From positions 10,521,501-10,585,500 of the forward strand of contig NC_052028.1 in the NCBI RefSeq assembly GCF_015832195.1: a DNA stretch of 64,000 nt, in the 5' to 3' direction. This stretch comes from Motacilla alba alba (taxonomy: Eukaryota; Chordata; Aves; Passeriformes; Motacillidae). Shown in pieces: positions 10,997-24,570 of the stretch; the first letter of the stretch is position 1; every line of letters starts with the position of its first letter. The translations under genes were made by a program, and so were the position numbers. The notes beneath the pieces are model-generated. The model worked only from the letters and a program-made list of their open reading frames with translations. It was not told the origin of the DNA and did not search any database.

Positions 10997-11184
10997 CACA
11001 GGTTGTCCAGAGAGAGGGTGGATACATTTCCATCCCTGGAAACATTCAAGGTCAGGTTGGATGGAGCTTTGACTGACCTGACTGACCTAGCTGAAGATGT
11101 CCCTGCTCATTGCAGGGCGATTGGACCTGAAGACCTTTAAAGGTCCCTTCCAACCCAAACCCTTTTGTGATCTTCTAATTCTTT
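10997..11184 (+). mobile_element. CR1 LINE 3' end fragment
   Basis: The sequence follows the CR1 3' consensus in order: GGTTGTCCAGAGAG, a CATCCCTGGAAACATTCAAG block, GTCAGGTTGGATGG, TGAAGATGTCCCTGCTCATTGCAGGG, and TTTAAAGGTCCCTTCCAACCCAAACC. It ends in a degenerate TTGTGATCTTCTAATTCTT tail. It is 5'-truncated, as most bird CR1 copies are. A local GACTGACCT duplication sits near 11070-11090. Confidence 0.93.
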
Positions 11185-14100
11185 CCCTACAGACTTCCAG
11201 GAAATCTGTAAAGTGGGTGGCAAGTGAGATAAACCAAAATGGGGAGAGGAAAAAATTTAAAAACCATTCTCATCTGTTTTACTTGCTGTTTTTATCTGAA
11301 AGCAATTTGGTTAAAAAAAAGTAGCATTTTGGAAGCCACATCTAGAATTCTGCTGCTATTCAGTAGCTGTTTTAGAAAATGCTTCTGAGGAGAAAAAAAA
11401 ATGGTGGTAATTAAAAGGGAAAAATCAGACCCAGTAGTTACTTCAGGCAAGAGTTGAAAGTGTCAATTCTTTGGGGCAGATGGGTGAACAGGACAGAGAC
11501 CTCCCAGCTGCCACAGGAGAGGGCAGCACAGAGGAGCAGCCCAGGAGTCACTAATGCTGTCTGCAACCCCAGACTCTGCAGATGTGATAATGTCTGTGCT
11601 CAGAACAATTGGAAATTATTATTGCAGCAATTTCTATCTTATTCTGGGCTCTCAGCTTTCGATACTGCTTAATGAATCAGTGAATCCGTATTACACCTCC
11701 TGTTTTCAACCCCTTTAAGAAACTACAAAAGAAATTAAGGAGGCCTGGGAATGTGCTTGAAGATGAATGTTGCCTGTAAACTGTTACCTAATGACTCCAT
11801 CTCCCAAGACCTCGCAGTCTGATGTTTGTTCAGTATAATTAAGATTCATGTTGCACTAAAGTAAATTGGGCAATGGCCGAGTCTTTTCTTCTAACTGTGC
11901 CAGCCCCACTGTATCAGTTCTGGGAGTTCTTTATTTACGTTGTTATAAAGAGAGTTTTGGAGTGGAGAATGAATACAAAGCATAACAGTGTATTTTTAAA
12001 CAACTTGTCATGTTCAAGCTAAACAGCTTTAATCCAGGGCATAATATGCAATTTCTGCCAATACCATAAGTTTCCCAGGAAGATGATAGATTTAGTCACC
12101 CAAAGACAAAGAAAGAGAATGAAATATATTGCTATTTGAAAATATTATGAGGAAGAGATGATGGATGTATCTAAAGAATAGCTCCTCAGAAACAAGGTAA
12201 AAAGTTCACAGTAAGCACTCACAATTGCTGGGTAGCAGCCACTTATGTCATCTACTGTGAGCAAGTAAATGAAATATTAAAAATCAACATCTCTTTATTA
12301 TTCACATAAAATATTGTCAAAAGCCAAACCCATGTACTTGTCCACAGTACAGTAAATAACCTTTGTTTGAACTAATTTACCCATTGCAAATTGGGCTGCT
12401 CAATGAACACCATAATCCATCAACACCAAGGAGACCAGGCATTAAACACTTGTGTGTTTAATGTCTTTTTATCCCCTGTAATTAAACCAAATCTAGTCCT
12501 TGACTCATGTTCCTGTGGCTGGGAGGTTGTATTGCTGCCTCCCAGCCCTTCAGCTGGATGGATAAACTTCTGCCTGGGCAAATTACTGTTGGGCACAAGG
12601 TAAAATCAATGTTTGTCAAGGACAAAGTGAGTTTAAAGTGTTAGCAAGAAAGGGAGTCCAGCAAAACCTCACTGAATACCAATGCTCTGTTGAGTGTTCT
12701 GCCAGTGAAGCACATTTTAGCCAAGAACTTGTGGCATCAGCTTGTGCCCTTCCCTTCCATGTCTCCTACACTTCCCCTTTCCCACTGAGAACTCTTACAC
12801 AGACCCATTCCACAAACCTGGGTCCATCTCTTCCTTAAAGCCTTGTGATGCTGAGGCTCTCAGGGATTTTTTTTTTGTTATGTTGATCCAAGAAGTAGTT
12901 GAGAACAGCATTCAAGTAAAAACCTTGGCCAAGTGAAACGAAGACCTATCTTAGTGGATCTGTAAACCAGAGGGGTTTTTTCCCTTGCAAGCACGACACA
13001 GCGAGCTGATCATGTTGTGAAATCTCAATAATAAATATTAGGTTATTTTAGGGCCTCATTTTCTAGAGGAACTCATATCTAACACATTGTGCTCTAACAC
13101 GGGATTAAGTATTACACCAATTTTACACCACTCATGTGGTTGCACTTAAATGCTTTTTTTTTTTCTTTTATGAGCTTCAAATGGTTTAACTTGTTTCCCC
13201 TTCTTCCCTTTTGGCATTTTTCAAGTTGTTTTCAATATATCAGCATTTTTTTCAGTTAAAAATGAATCAACCAGAAGAATGGCTTGAACAAATTGGTTGG
13301 TTCAGCCACTCTCAAGAATAGATTTTTTTTTTTTTCATATGGCTTCACTTAGAAGGAAGGAGAACTTTGCAGCAGAGCACTGCGGGGTCTGGTATTGAGC
13401 ACGAGGAAGCCACGGCCCCGGCCTCGCTGGCTGTTCCTGCACAAAGGCCAATTTACTTTCTTGCTCCCTAAGGAAAAAGTTTATGGTTCATGGGCAGGAG
13501 TCAGATGCTGTGATGCTTGCTCAGCTGATACTCATCAGGTACTCAAGTCAGGCTGTGGCTCCGAGACCGCAGATCTGAGATTAAACAGTTTTGGGTCACA
13601 GCACTGCATGAACCTTCCTGGCTTCGGATTCCAGCAGACCCAAAGACTCAAAGCAAAGACCAGGGGCAGATTGGAAACACGCAGCACCTACGGTCTGCAG
13701 AAGTTTTCCAAACAAAAGAAAAAAAAGTAATATCTAGATTCATTTCAAATTTGGCCTGAGTGCCCCAAAAGTTCTCTGAAATCCTGGGCTACATTATGTG
13801 TTAGCAAAAACCACACAGAAAGCAACCTCTAGTAGTTAGCTGGGGAGAGCTCCTTGCACTTCCGTACCTGTTCCAGTTGCTTTCAAGGTACAAAAGAAGC
13901 AAGAAATTGCTTTCATTCTTAGACCTTCAAAAGCATCTTCCTCATGATGCATTGTGGAGCTGTGCTCAACCTCAGGGAACAAAAGATCCACTCCAGGAAC
14001 CAAACTGGAACATTGCTGCTGCTGCTGTTGGGATAATACAGGGCAGTACTCAAAATCCGTTTTGACTTAAGCACCTCAGGACCTCAGCACTAAAGGTTTA

Positions 14101-16990
14101 CAGCCTCAAATTCTTCTTTACCTACAGCTCAGCTAAAATGGGGGTACCCCCAAAGTAAGGGATATCCAGGAGGGGATAGGGTGCAGATTAAAATTGTTCC
14201 AACAAGATGCAGCAGAGCAAATCCAAGCCCCAAATCTAACATTCCGCAGCACTGATAAAGCCTGCACACAAGGTGTAATAGCTTGAGAGGACAAAATGTT
14301 TCAAGACCAGGGAGAAATATAGTGTGTTTAAGTGTTTTTCACCTGTAGCCAGAAAAGTGCCCTCTTACCCTGGGTGGCTTATTGTTGCAAAAGAAATAGA
14401 AATAAAATTCAAGCTCATTCACAGTGTGAAATGATACATGCACGTCCACTGAAACTAAAGCTCTGATCTTGCTCCATTTAAAACAACCAAGATGGTGCCA
14501 CTCTCTCCATACTCTGGATTCCCCACCCTCCACCCCTAAATAATTTTTTTCTTTTTTTCCCACACCCAGAGACAGTTTCTTCAAACAGTCAAGTGCATAC
14601 AGCTCTTTTGTTTAGTCATCAGGGCATGAAGATAAACTGAATTTGAGATATAAATTAAGAAGTGACTGGAATAAAGCCACAATTGCACTTACATCAAACA
14701 TGGGATTTTTCTTCTCTTGTTATGGCTGGTCTTACTCAGGCCATTCCCAGATAATACACTGGCACAGCTGCAGTGCAGGGCAGGAGCAGATGTTTTCAGC
14801 CTACCCCCCTCTATTTTTAAAACAGGAGGATGCATTTTTTTGGCAGCTGTGGGGGCTGCTATATGCAAGGTAAAAAAATTTTCATGGCAGATTTCAGTTT
14901 TCCACATCTGCACCAAGACAGCTGCTCCAGTCCAAGTCCTGGACAGAGATGGGAACTTTGAACATCTTTCAGAAAGTGTCTATGCACAAACACGCACACA
15001 TATTTGGTTTCATGTTTCTTTATGAGAACAGTGACCAGCTCTGTTCATCGTCCCCATATGCTCCTGCACACTTAAAACACTTAGAAAGATTTAAAAAAAC
15101 ATTCAGGTCACAATCTCTTCAGAGACTTACTGGTTAGGCAAGTCAGACAGAGCTGTACCAACGTGGATCTGGAAAATGAACACAGACTCATTTTTCTTCT
15201 ATGGATACAAGCTGGAAATCCGTGTAGAGCTGGGGAACAGAAATGATTCCAAACTCACACTGCATTTCATTGAAATTCATGATCCTTATATTGTATCCAG
15301 TACTAGATAACAAAGCAGCACTGCCCAGAACAAGAGATCAGCAAACAGACACCCTTGAGGTCTTTTTCTTGCTCAAATAATTTCTAGCACAAACTCACCT
15401 CTGGGAAGAATGAAGAGGTCACCAGCAATAGATTTATTCAGCAGATGAAGATGATAATTGCTCTACTTGAATCACTAAATCTGCCTGATGAAACACCAGC
15501 CTGTTTACCAACACAAGGAGCAGATGCTCATCTCAGGAGCACCTCTACAACATGAGGTAGCTGTGTATTTCTTGCAGGAACAAGACAAATTTCTTTTTTT
15601 TCTAAGAACTTCAAGATACTTCTGTAAGGTAAGGAAGATAACGAAGCACTTATTTCTTCCTTCAGCTTTCAGTTGCAGTCTCACATTTAAACAAGTTTGA
15701 CATGTTGGATTACAAAATCTCTTGTGAAACATTCAGATCTGACACAAAGTACTTGGGTTTTGATGAATTGCATCTTCAGAGCACGGAAGTACTCAAAGCT
15801 AATGCGTCTTATCTACAATCAGAATTAGCCATTCCAGAGCCAAGATCCCACAGAGAAAAAAAAAGAAAACACTTTTTCTGATTTTCAATATGTAAAAAAT
15901 GAGAAACCAGAAAATCAAGGCTTTGAGAGCAGATGAATAACACAGTTATCTAGGGAAGATCCCAGTAACTACAGAGAAGTGTATATTTTGGAGACTTTAA
16001 GCAAAAAATCACATCCTTTGCATTTAAATGTTATTCCCACACTTGCAGACACTGTCTGTTGATAATGCCCCTTCTGGCAGGATTTTCCACCCTCATTGTT
16101 TCCCAGTTTCCTGTGAAGGGGAGCCCAAGCTGCCATGTGCAAACCATAAAGCATCCAAGGGATGGGGCCAAGCACATCCTAAGAACACTCCCATAACCAT
16201 CACAGTAATATCACCAAGAGAATTTGCTCCTATGTTACAAATCAAATTCAACATAAAAATCAAAGTTTTCCTGTTTCCAGACTCATCCAACACTGCACTT
16301 ACATGTGACTATTTCAGCATCTCTGAAAAAACCTGTTAAGTCCTTCCTCCTGTGGTCTTCAAAAGCAACATTCTTTTGCTGTGTAACCCTCTCTCCACCC
16401 CAAATCTCCTGCATGCAGAAGGCATTTCCTCCACCTTTATAAGAACTATCTTGTTTTCTGCACCTTACTCCACAAGCATCGTCATCTCTGTAAAGAGAGA
16501 AGATCAGGAATAGCCTGTCAAGCAAATATGAAGTCAACTTCTGGAGCTGTTTCTACTTCCATTATCTGCATTAACCCTTGACCAGGGCTACATGATGCCA
16601 TATGCTTCAAAAGGCAGGGAAAAAGCACATCCTAGTGAAACAGAACCAAGGAAAATGCAAACAGCCAAATCCCCTCCATGTGAATGAAGCCTTGTAAAAC
16701 AGAAGTAAAAGCTGTACAAAGCAAAACTAAAAAAAAAAAATAAATCACATCATTTTATCACAACTACAGCAGTGTCACACAAATAAGCAGCTGTAAGTTA
16801 CAAATGCTAACAAGGTTGTCAGTGTCAAAAAAAATTTACCAATATAAAAACATCCAGTGAAACTCCCACACTGTCTTCAACAGAGTTAAATGATGGAAGT
16901 TAGACACGGGTGATCCTTCTCCCAGACACTCAAAATTAAATTGATGTGTGAATTCATTCTGCCCTCAATTATCCAACAAGCAGTTAATCT

Positions 16991-17076
16991 AAGAATCAGA
17001 CTCATTTAGGTTGGAAAAGACATCTAGGATCATTAAATCCAACCATTAATCCAGCACTGCTAAATCCCTGGATGCC
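16991..17076 (-). mobile_element. CR1 LINE 3' end, short fragment
   Basis: Read on the plus strand, AAGAATCAGACTCATTTAGG, TTGGAAAAGACATCTAGGATCA and AAATCCAACCATTAATCCAGCACTGC are the reverse complement of a CR1 terminus. Only about 85 bp are recognisable, so it is a strongly 5'-truncated or decayed copy. Confidence 0.85.
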
Positions 17077-19529
17077 ACAAAAAGAGAGCAGACCATCTGC
17101 AAGCAGACTTGCCAACACAAGGAAAAAGAAAAAAAAAAGTCTTCTCTATTTTAAGTAGAAAAAAAATCAATAACAACAAGAATTTGTACATATAACATAT
17201 ACAAGCCTCAAATGTCCTCATTTTTAGTTTATATTAAATAAGCAATTTTTAGAACAAACAAGTAAATCTCAGCTTTGCCATAAGAAGAATAAGGCTGGGG
17301 TCACCCTGTGATTTCTCTGGGTACAGCTAAGGGTGTCACCATCATGGGAGAGGACATGACATTTCTTGGCCTCTGCATTCTTCTTCTCCCTTCTGCTAAT
17401 ATGCTTGCAATAAATCAGACAGGAACTTAAGCTCTAGCTGTACATTTAGAGCACAACTCAAATTCTTTGGAAATTATAACCTTTTGTGAAAGGGCAAGTG
17501 CATAACCATATATTTGAGGAATAGTGTCTGCCTAATGCTGTGGGAAATTGTCTTTTTTATAACTAGAAAAGTTCTCTTCTTTGCAGTATTTCCAGGCAGG
17601 GGAAGCCTGGAGAGCAGCTGATGAAGAGCATGGCAAAAGTAGAAGAAAAAGATTGAGAATAGAAGATCTGAGGAGTAAAATAGTGAAGTAAATCAAGAGC
17701 CAGAAAGAGCCTTCAAGTGTAATAAAATATCCCTACACATCCTGTCAGACCAGCCTTGCAAGGAGGCACCTTCCTACTTGAGACACCTCCTGAAGGACTG
17801 GGGGTGAGAAGTCAACTCTAAGTCTTGTGGAAGCTTCCCATGTCAGGCCTGAAATTGTAGTGGAAAAAAAAGGCAAATGTAGTGATTCCAGTCCCAGAGC
17901 AGCAGAAACAATATACTTTGTTCTCACAAATTGGGACCAGGTAGGTTGGCACAAAGTCTTTGGCAAAGAAACAATTTAGCCTCAAATCTGAGACCAGAGC
18001 AATAGTATTAGATCACTTACTCAGACTTAAGTTGTGAGCAGCTGTCTGGCTTTTATTTCACACAAAAGCTTATACTGTAAAAGGAATTCCTGGCCCACAT
18101 TCAGATGCTATATTTGCTCATAAGCAGTGTTTCTCATTTGAGTCCTGATAATGCAATGAAATCAGTGATGAAAAATTTTTACAGAAGAGATGCAGAGGAA
18201 AAAAAAAAATCTTTAGAAGTACTTGGGTCTTGTTCTTTGCTAAAATTAACTTCTTCTTTTAACTGAGAACATAATTAAAAGTACAAGTGTCTTCTCTCCC
18301 TGCTGACCTTGGGCAAACACCAGATTGACTGTGTGTAAACAATTTGCTTTCCCACCCATCTGAGCTCCTTCCAACAAAGGAATACATGAACTCCATGAAA
18401 AATTCAGTTTCCATTCTATAGGCAGAAGCAGCACGTGCTACAGCCATGTTCACTCCCCAGAAAGAATATGGTGTTTCCTGTAGCAAGTGTGAATGATCAA
18501 AACAATATAATCCCTTTTACTGCTGTGTACCTGACCTACATTGCACAGCTTCCAGCAGAAATAAGCTGAGGCAGTTGCAGATGAGGCCTAAATGGCCACC
18601 CTTATAAGCTCTAACAAATAAAAGTAATTAATGACTAACTGAAGAGCAGCGTTTGTATATCCATTTAAAGAATTAGGCTTCCATCCATAATTCTAATCCG
18701 TGCCAAGTCTGAATTTAATTAACAAGCAGGAGCATGATAGCTAATACAAAGAAACTGATTAGCAAAAAAAAAAAAGAAAAAACCAGAATGAAATCAAAGT
18801 GCACTTTCAGGCTGGATAGAGGCAATAATTGCACAAGCCTCTGGGCAACCCCATGAAACATAAAAGTGCTCCAGAACTTAATCACAGCTTCCACGGGAAG
18901 GCAAGGCAGCTCCAGCCTAAGATACCTGGCCACAGAGACATGAAACCTCCCGTTGGCCATGCCCAACCCTTCAGGACCAGGCTGCAGAGATCAGCTCAGG
19001 GTCAAGGGTGCTCTCTCCAGGCTGGGAGTGTGGATGATAAAGGACATGGTTGGAAATGGGGCTGAGAACAAAACGGCTGCAGGAAAAGCAGAATTAAAGA
19101 AAAGAGGTTTATTAGCACATATAAAAGCAGAGTTAAGATACCAGAGAGCCTGCTGACACTTCTCTGGCACATGCCATGCCTCAGAGGTGGGGAACAGGTG
19201 CAATTAGTGAAATGGGTTGAGCCAACACTCACAAATTTGCAAAGGCAGACTCTGTTACAGCCCCTTTCTGCTGTGTTCCTGGCCTGCTCTGGCCCAGAAT
19301 TCAGCAATGGCTGCTTCTACTGAAGTGCAAAGAGGGGATGATTTATTGCCCACACATCTGGGAAATGTTTCAGTAACAAGTTCATTTTAGACCAAAGCCT
19401 TCTGGGCCAATGTGATGCACCATGAGGTGCTTCCAAGCACACCCCTGAGCCGATGCCTTTCCGAGACACAGGTACAGTGGGGAGCTCTGCAAGTGCACAT
19501 TAAACCCACAGATTACCAAAAGGAACACT

Positions 19530-19563
19530 GTAATTTGCCTAATCAGGTAATTTGCCTACTCAG
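19530..19563. repeat. 17-bp tandem duplication
   Basis: GTAATTTGCCTAATCAG is followed directly by GTAATTTGCCTACTCAG, with one base different. Confidence 0.9.
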
Positions 19564-20933
19564 TGCATCTTATTTGACGACCAGTCTGGTTTATCTGAGC
19601 TCACCAGTCTGGCAAACAGCTCAAAAAGCCATAATTAAGTGACTGATTTTGCTCAGCTGCTTCTTCCAGATGCTTAGTTCATTACCAATTACCCAAATGC
19701 ATCTTTTAGAGGTACCTAGACCATTTTCAGCTCCAGAGTTTCAGTTGTTTGTAAAGCAGTAGGTCTATAAATATTTTTACATGGCAGCTAAACCTTTTCT
19801 TTCCCATTTTAAAGTAAAAAAAGCAGGATTAATAGGACAGAAAGGCAGCAGCGTGGGAGCTGTACAGCATTTTTCTTTTTAATAGTGAAAACCATCTTGA
19901 AGATCAAATGGAAATTTAAAATTATTTCTGACAATCCCAAGGTGCAAATTTTTACCTGTGGATGCTTGAATTGTGTCATTTGTGCTTTTTAGTGCTCAGC
20001 TAAACAAATTCTGGATCTCTAATTTAACTTAGGAAACGATATCCAGGAAAGGTTCAAAGGTTTAGCAGAGATGAGGTATTGTTGCTCTTTAAACACTGAG
20101 ATGAGATGAAAAGAAAGAGGCAATTATTCTGAGCAAAGCTATCCAATATGTTACTAAGTTTGGATAAGACCATCAGTTTCCACTTGTATTTTAAAGAGTC
20201 CAAGTTTGGGAAAAACATCACAAAACATGGTGAGAGAAGAAAACCAAGCCAGAAAAATATGAAAGGGAAAGACAAGAACCATCTGACTTTCTTTTGGTTT
20301 GGTGTTAAGGACAAGGGCAGTGGTGGGATCATCTGGACCCAGGAGAGACAGAACGACCTTTTGGCACAGTAAGGGACCAAAGAGAATCAATGAGTGAGAT
20401 TTCACTTCCCAAATATGTCAGTTTGAGACTTGATCGAAGCGTTCTGTCATTTTATGAGCATTTTTTTCCCATTGACCACTATTTTCTTAGTCATGTGCTC
20501 TAGGTACTATGCAAAGACTTTTGCCAACCCTCCAAGTTTACCTTGTTCTTGAAAGACAATGAAAAATGGCAGGTTTCTCCTCAAAGTGAAGCAGCAGGGT
20601 TGGCCTTCATCTTACATTGATTAATATACGATGCCTATTGCTGGATCTTTCCAAAATTTTAACTGAAATCAGACCTGCATTTTAAATGCAACACACTAAG
20701 TCAAATCCTGCTTTCAATTTTGCTTTCTGGATTCCAGGATACACTTTTACACTATTGATATCCTGGATGTAATTTCACCTGAGGATCGAAAAGTATTTCA
20801 AGAAGAAGCCTTGAGAGTCTTGCATGAATATAGATAGATTGCCACTGAATTCAGAAACGGAGTTAAATGAAGCCTTTGAAAGGGCAGTTAACCATATAGT
20901 GAAGTGTAGCAGATGGAATTTAACACTGAAAGC

Positions 20934-20951
20934 AAAAAAAAAAAAAAAAAA
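20934..20951 (+). repeat. Poly-A run (A18)
   Basis: An uninterrupted A homopolymer follows AACACTGAAAGC. I found no recognisable retroposed gene upstream and no clear flanking target-site duplication. Confidence 0.85.
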
Positions 20952-23831
20952 GAAAATGCTGGTAGGGGGTCACAGGATTACAGTGCTTTCAAAACCACTG
21001 CTTCAGATGGTGTTTTTTCTCCCAACAGATGAAAATTTTCTAGGACATCTGGCAGATTCCCCCAAGAATCTTGTTGGTATAATTTGATTATTCTTCAATA
21101 TTCATAAACAGCCATTCAGCATTTACTGCATCCATAGATGAATAATGCAGAGCCCGTTTGTGTTGCAGGCCAGGACTTTGAGGGATTTGGGGAGTACTGA
21201 GCAATGAAACTCAGTCTGAAGGTGAAACCAAATCCCAACTTTTCCACACATTGTAGGCTTCAGAAAACATTCCAAAAATCCCCACCCTAAGAATAGAAAT
21301 ACCTATAGATCCCAAAGGGTTTTATAGAAACTAAATATGGTTCTGTAGAACTAAGGTAAGAATTTCCCATTTCCTCCTCCCAAATTGTTCAACAAGTCTC
21401 AGAATCCATTCTGGGTTTGGATTCTCCAGTTAATTAGAAAGACCACAAGCCAGAGTAAATTCCCAAAGTATATTTTGCTTTGCAAGCACATGTCCACATG
21501 GTCTTAGTGCTGCTCCCAGTCAGTCCCACCCTCACCAGCAGCCTGTGGAGCAATGCTGCCACGCAGCAAGAACAGGTAATTCACACCACTTAGTCCTCAG
21601 CCTTTGGAAAAAAATGACTCTAAATTAATCTGAAGCAGAGCAATGACTTCTACTGAAGTGGTGAGCAAGAAATCCTGTCCCCAGCAGGGGACCCCTGGGG
21701 AGCCCTGTGTCCCCAGGGAGCATCTCCTGCCACAAAGGAACCTCGTGGGAGTCTCAGGCTGTGTTGCACATCACTGCCACGTACATATGAGTGATTGCAC
21801 AGACCCATAACCATGAATCCCACTGATACCATGGCTAAAACTCGTCCTAAACCACGCTTTTTCCTGGGAGGGAGATGTTCCCTCACCCTGAGGCAGAGGT
21901 GCAATAACCCAAGTTTCCCGGGTGAAAGCAAGCTCTGAAGAATGACATCTGGTTTCTGCACAGCTTGGCTGTCAAACCTCTCTTGCTGATGTTTCTGTTT
22001 CTTATCTTCTCACTTGTGTTTGGAGCTCAAACAAGCTCCAGCTGAGTGAAGGAACTGGCTGCTGCAGGGGTCAGCCCCCACGGCCCCTCTGGCCCTGGGT
22101 CCCAGGCAGGGAGCTCACCAGGACACCTTCCCCGTGGCCACTCCAGTGCTGGGCACCATCCAACGTGGCACAAGTCTCCCTTCACCCCTGGCTTTGCTTT
22201 ATCTCTGTTTTCCTCAAAAATGACCCATAGTCTTCCTCTTGGAGATGAAAAAACCCCAACTTATTCTCAGTCACGACTCTGCCCCTTCTCTCCTTTTCCC
22301 AGCTCTCTCTGAACCCCTCCTGCTGCTGGCAAAGATTATTTCCCATCTTCATTTCTTCTGGTACTGTTGAATTATATGTGTTTACATTTGCTGTAGTACC
22401 ATAAAGCAGAGTAAATTTTGCAAACACTCTGCCTGGATCCATATAATAATAAATCAGATCCTCCAAGAAACTACACGTCACTTGTATAAAAGAGGAATGT
22501 TTAAATGCCCTCCCCACCCCCACAATTATCACAGCTGCTTCTCCCCTCCCTCCAGCAGCTCCTCAGCCACCTCTGAAAGCTGTTATTGCTCTGACTGACA
22601 GGGGGACATCAACAACCCAACACAAGCTGACTGATTGACAAGCCCCTTTCCTTTTAAAACTGATTTTCCTTCATAAACCATTTAAAACATGTCAAAAAGT
22701 TCAGCAGTTCCCTGTGAAACTACTGCCAACTCCATTCCCTCTGGAGAAGGTAATTATCTTATTTATAGAGGTTGGGGAACAAATGCTGAATTTCTTTTCC
22801 ATAATCATTTATTAATTGTTCTCATATTGAAAATTTTACTTTGGTAAAATAAATAAGATCCAGCCTTTCCTCATGTTGCTGCAAGAAAAATTAACTTTGC
22901 AGAAGTAGGGCAGCCCAGGCCAGAAGCCAGCTCTCACTTGCCCACAAACTGAATGGGAAACTGTAGAAATCAGTTAGAAAAGAGTACCTTTACAATGGGA
23001 GGGGGAAGAAAAGAAGAAAAAAAAGAAAAATATAGTCCCAGATTATAGATATTCAGCAGAGTTCACTCTAAGCATTTATTGTGCTGTTACTATTACAGCA
23101 ACCAGGAATTTTTATCAGTTTTGCAGAGGGCAGGCATGCAAGGCTCCTGAATTAAAGACACTGCTATTGGATATACCCACACAACAACAAAAATGAGTTT
23201 CAATAGGAAATGGGCAGTAAGAACAAAAGGATAAACAACAACTCGAGTATGACCATAAATTTCCCATGGTCACTTAACTCTGGCAGTAGTGAGTCCCTCA
23301 GATTTTACTGAACCATTTTACAACCATGAAGGAGAATTCACTCAATCATGTGGATGCCACCTCTTTTTTCAGTTCTCAATTTATGAAAAGGTGCCTTTGA
23401 AATTTCAGGGGTCTGGGTTTTGCCTGAAAAAGCAGAGTTTGATGCTTATGGGAAGGGTAATTTTATGCTTTTACAAAAAAATATTTTAAGCTACAGCAGG
23501 AAATTGCAAGCAACTAATGTAAACTGGACACTTGACAATCACTAGAAAATATTTACACTAATATAACTATAACTGCCCAAAGGAAACAAACAAATGCCAG
23601 AAACACAACTTAAGTTGATGGAACGAGAAATAAACACAAGAATAATGGATGGGTTCAGCCCAAAACCTTCATGCACATGTGTGGAGCAGTCCCTTCTCCT
23701 CCAGTGCTGCTCCTGCATCCCCATCTCCCTGGTCCTACCCAACAGACTCCACTACAGATGTGCTCTGGGATGTGTGAGTGCCTTCATTTAAGCCATTTTA
23801 AACCTCCAGGTTTGGCCCCAAGTTGTCCCAT

Positions 23832-24044
23832 GGGAAGTTTAGATTATATAGTAAGAAAAACTTGTTCATTTAAAGGGTGGTCAGGCATTGAAACAGCTGC
23901 CCAGGGAAGCAGTGGGATTGCCAATCCCAGAAGTGTTGAAAAGGTGTGTGGATGGGGCCCCTGGGAAGATGGGTTAATGTGCTGGTTGGACTCAATGTCA
24001 GAGGTCTTTTCTAACCATAACAATTCTGTGATTCCATGATTCTA
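23832..24044 (+). mobile_element. CR1 LINE 3' end fragment
   Basis: The hallmarks appear in CR1 order: AAAGGGTGGTCAGGCATTG, AACAGCTGCCCAGGGAAGCAGTGG, a GTGTGGATGGGGC block, TGGTTGGACTCAATG, and GGTCTTTTCTAACC. The terminal CAATTCTGTGATTCCATGATTCT repeats are present. Its 3' end faces the 3' end of the opposite-strand CR1 about 190 bp away. Confidence 0.93.
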
Positions 24045-24235
24045 AAGCATTTTCTCATTTGAAGAGGTGATGATGAAGTCCAGGAGAGAGAAGCATGGGG
24101 ACACTGTGGGAGCTTGGCTCCCCTGAGCACTATGGAAATTATAAGCATTCTTAAGTCCATAAAATTCTCAGCTTGGAGTGACTGAAAACCCAGTGCTGCT
24201 TTGTTGTTTCCACATGGCTGCACTGGTGGTGCTGG

Positions 24236-24570
24236 AGAATCACGGAATGGGTCAGGTCAGAAGGGATCTCAATATCTGATCCAAACCCCTGCCCAAGCAG
24301 GGTCATCCCAGAGCACATGGCACAGGATTGTGTTTGGACAGTTCTTAAATATCCCCAGGGAGGGAGACCCCACACTCTCTGGACAATCTGTCCCAGGGCT
24401 CATCACTGCCCACTGAAGATGTTGGTCCTCATGTTCAGGTGGACCTTCCTGTGCACCACTTCCTGTCCATTGCCTCATTCTATTGCTTGGTACCACCAGG
24501 AAGAGCCTGGCTCCATCCTCCTGACACTCTCCTTTCAGATACTTTCATATATTTATGCTTATATACACTG
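24236..24570 (-). mobile_element. CR1 LINE 3' portion, inverted
   Basis: It opens on the plus strand with AGAATCACGGAATGGGTCAGG, the reverse complement of the CR1 terminus. It continues through GAAGGGATCTCAATATCTGATCC, a CAAGCAGGGTCATCCCAGAG block and ACTCTCTGGACAATCTGTCCCAG. The CCTCATTCTATTGCTTGGTACC and GAAGAGCCTGGCTCCATCC blocks follow. It is about 330 bp long and 5'-truncated. The boundary near 24570 is approximate. Confidence 0.92.

Noticed and set aside
16469..16487. Minus-strand acceptor and donor pair framing 19 nt (CTCTCTTTACAG ... GTAAGG)
   Set aside because: Its last base is A, so joining it to the 45-nt exon would give Arg instead of the required Gly. The predicted peptide does not match the expected collagen XXIII linker, so it is probably chance.
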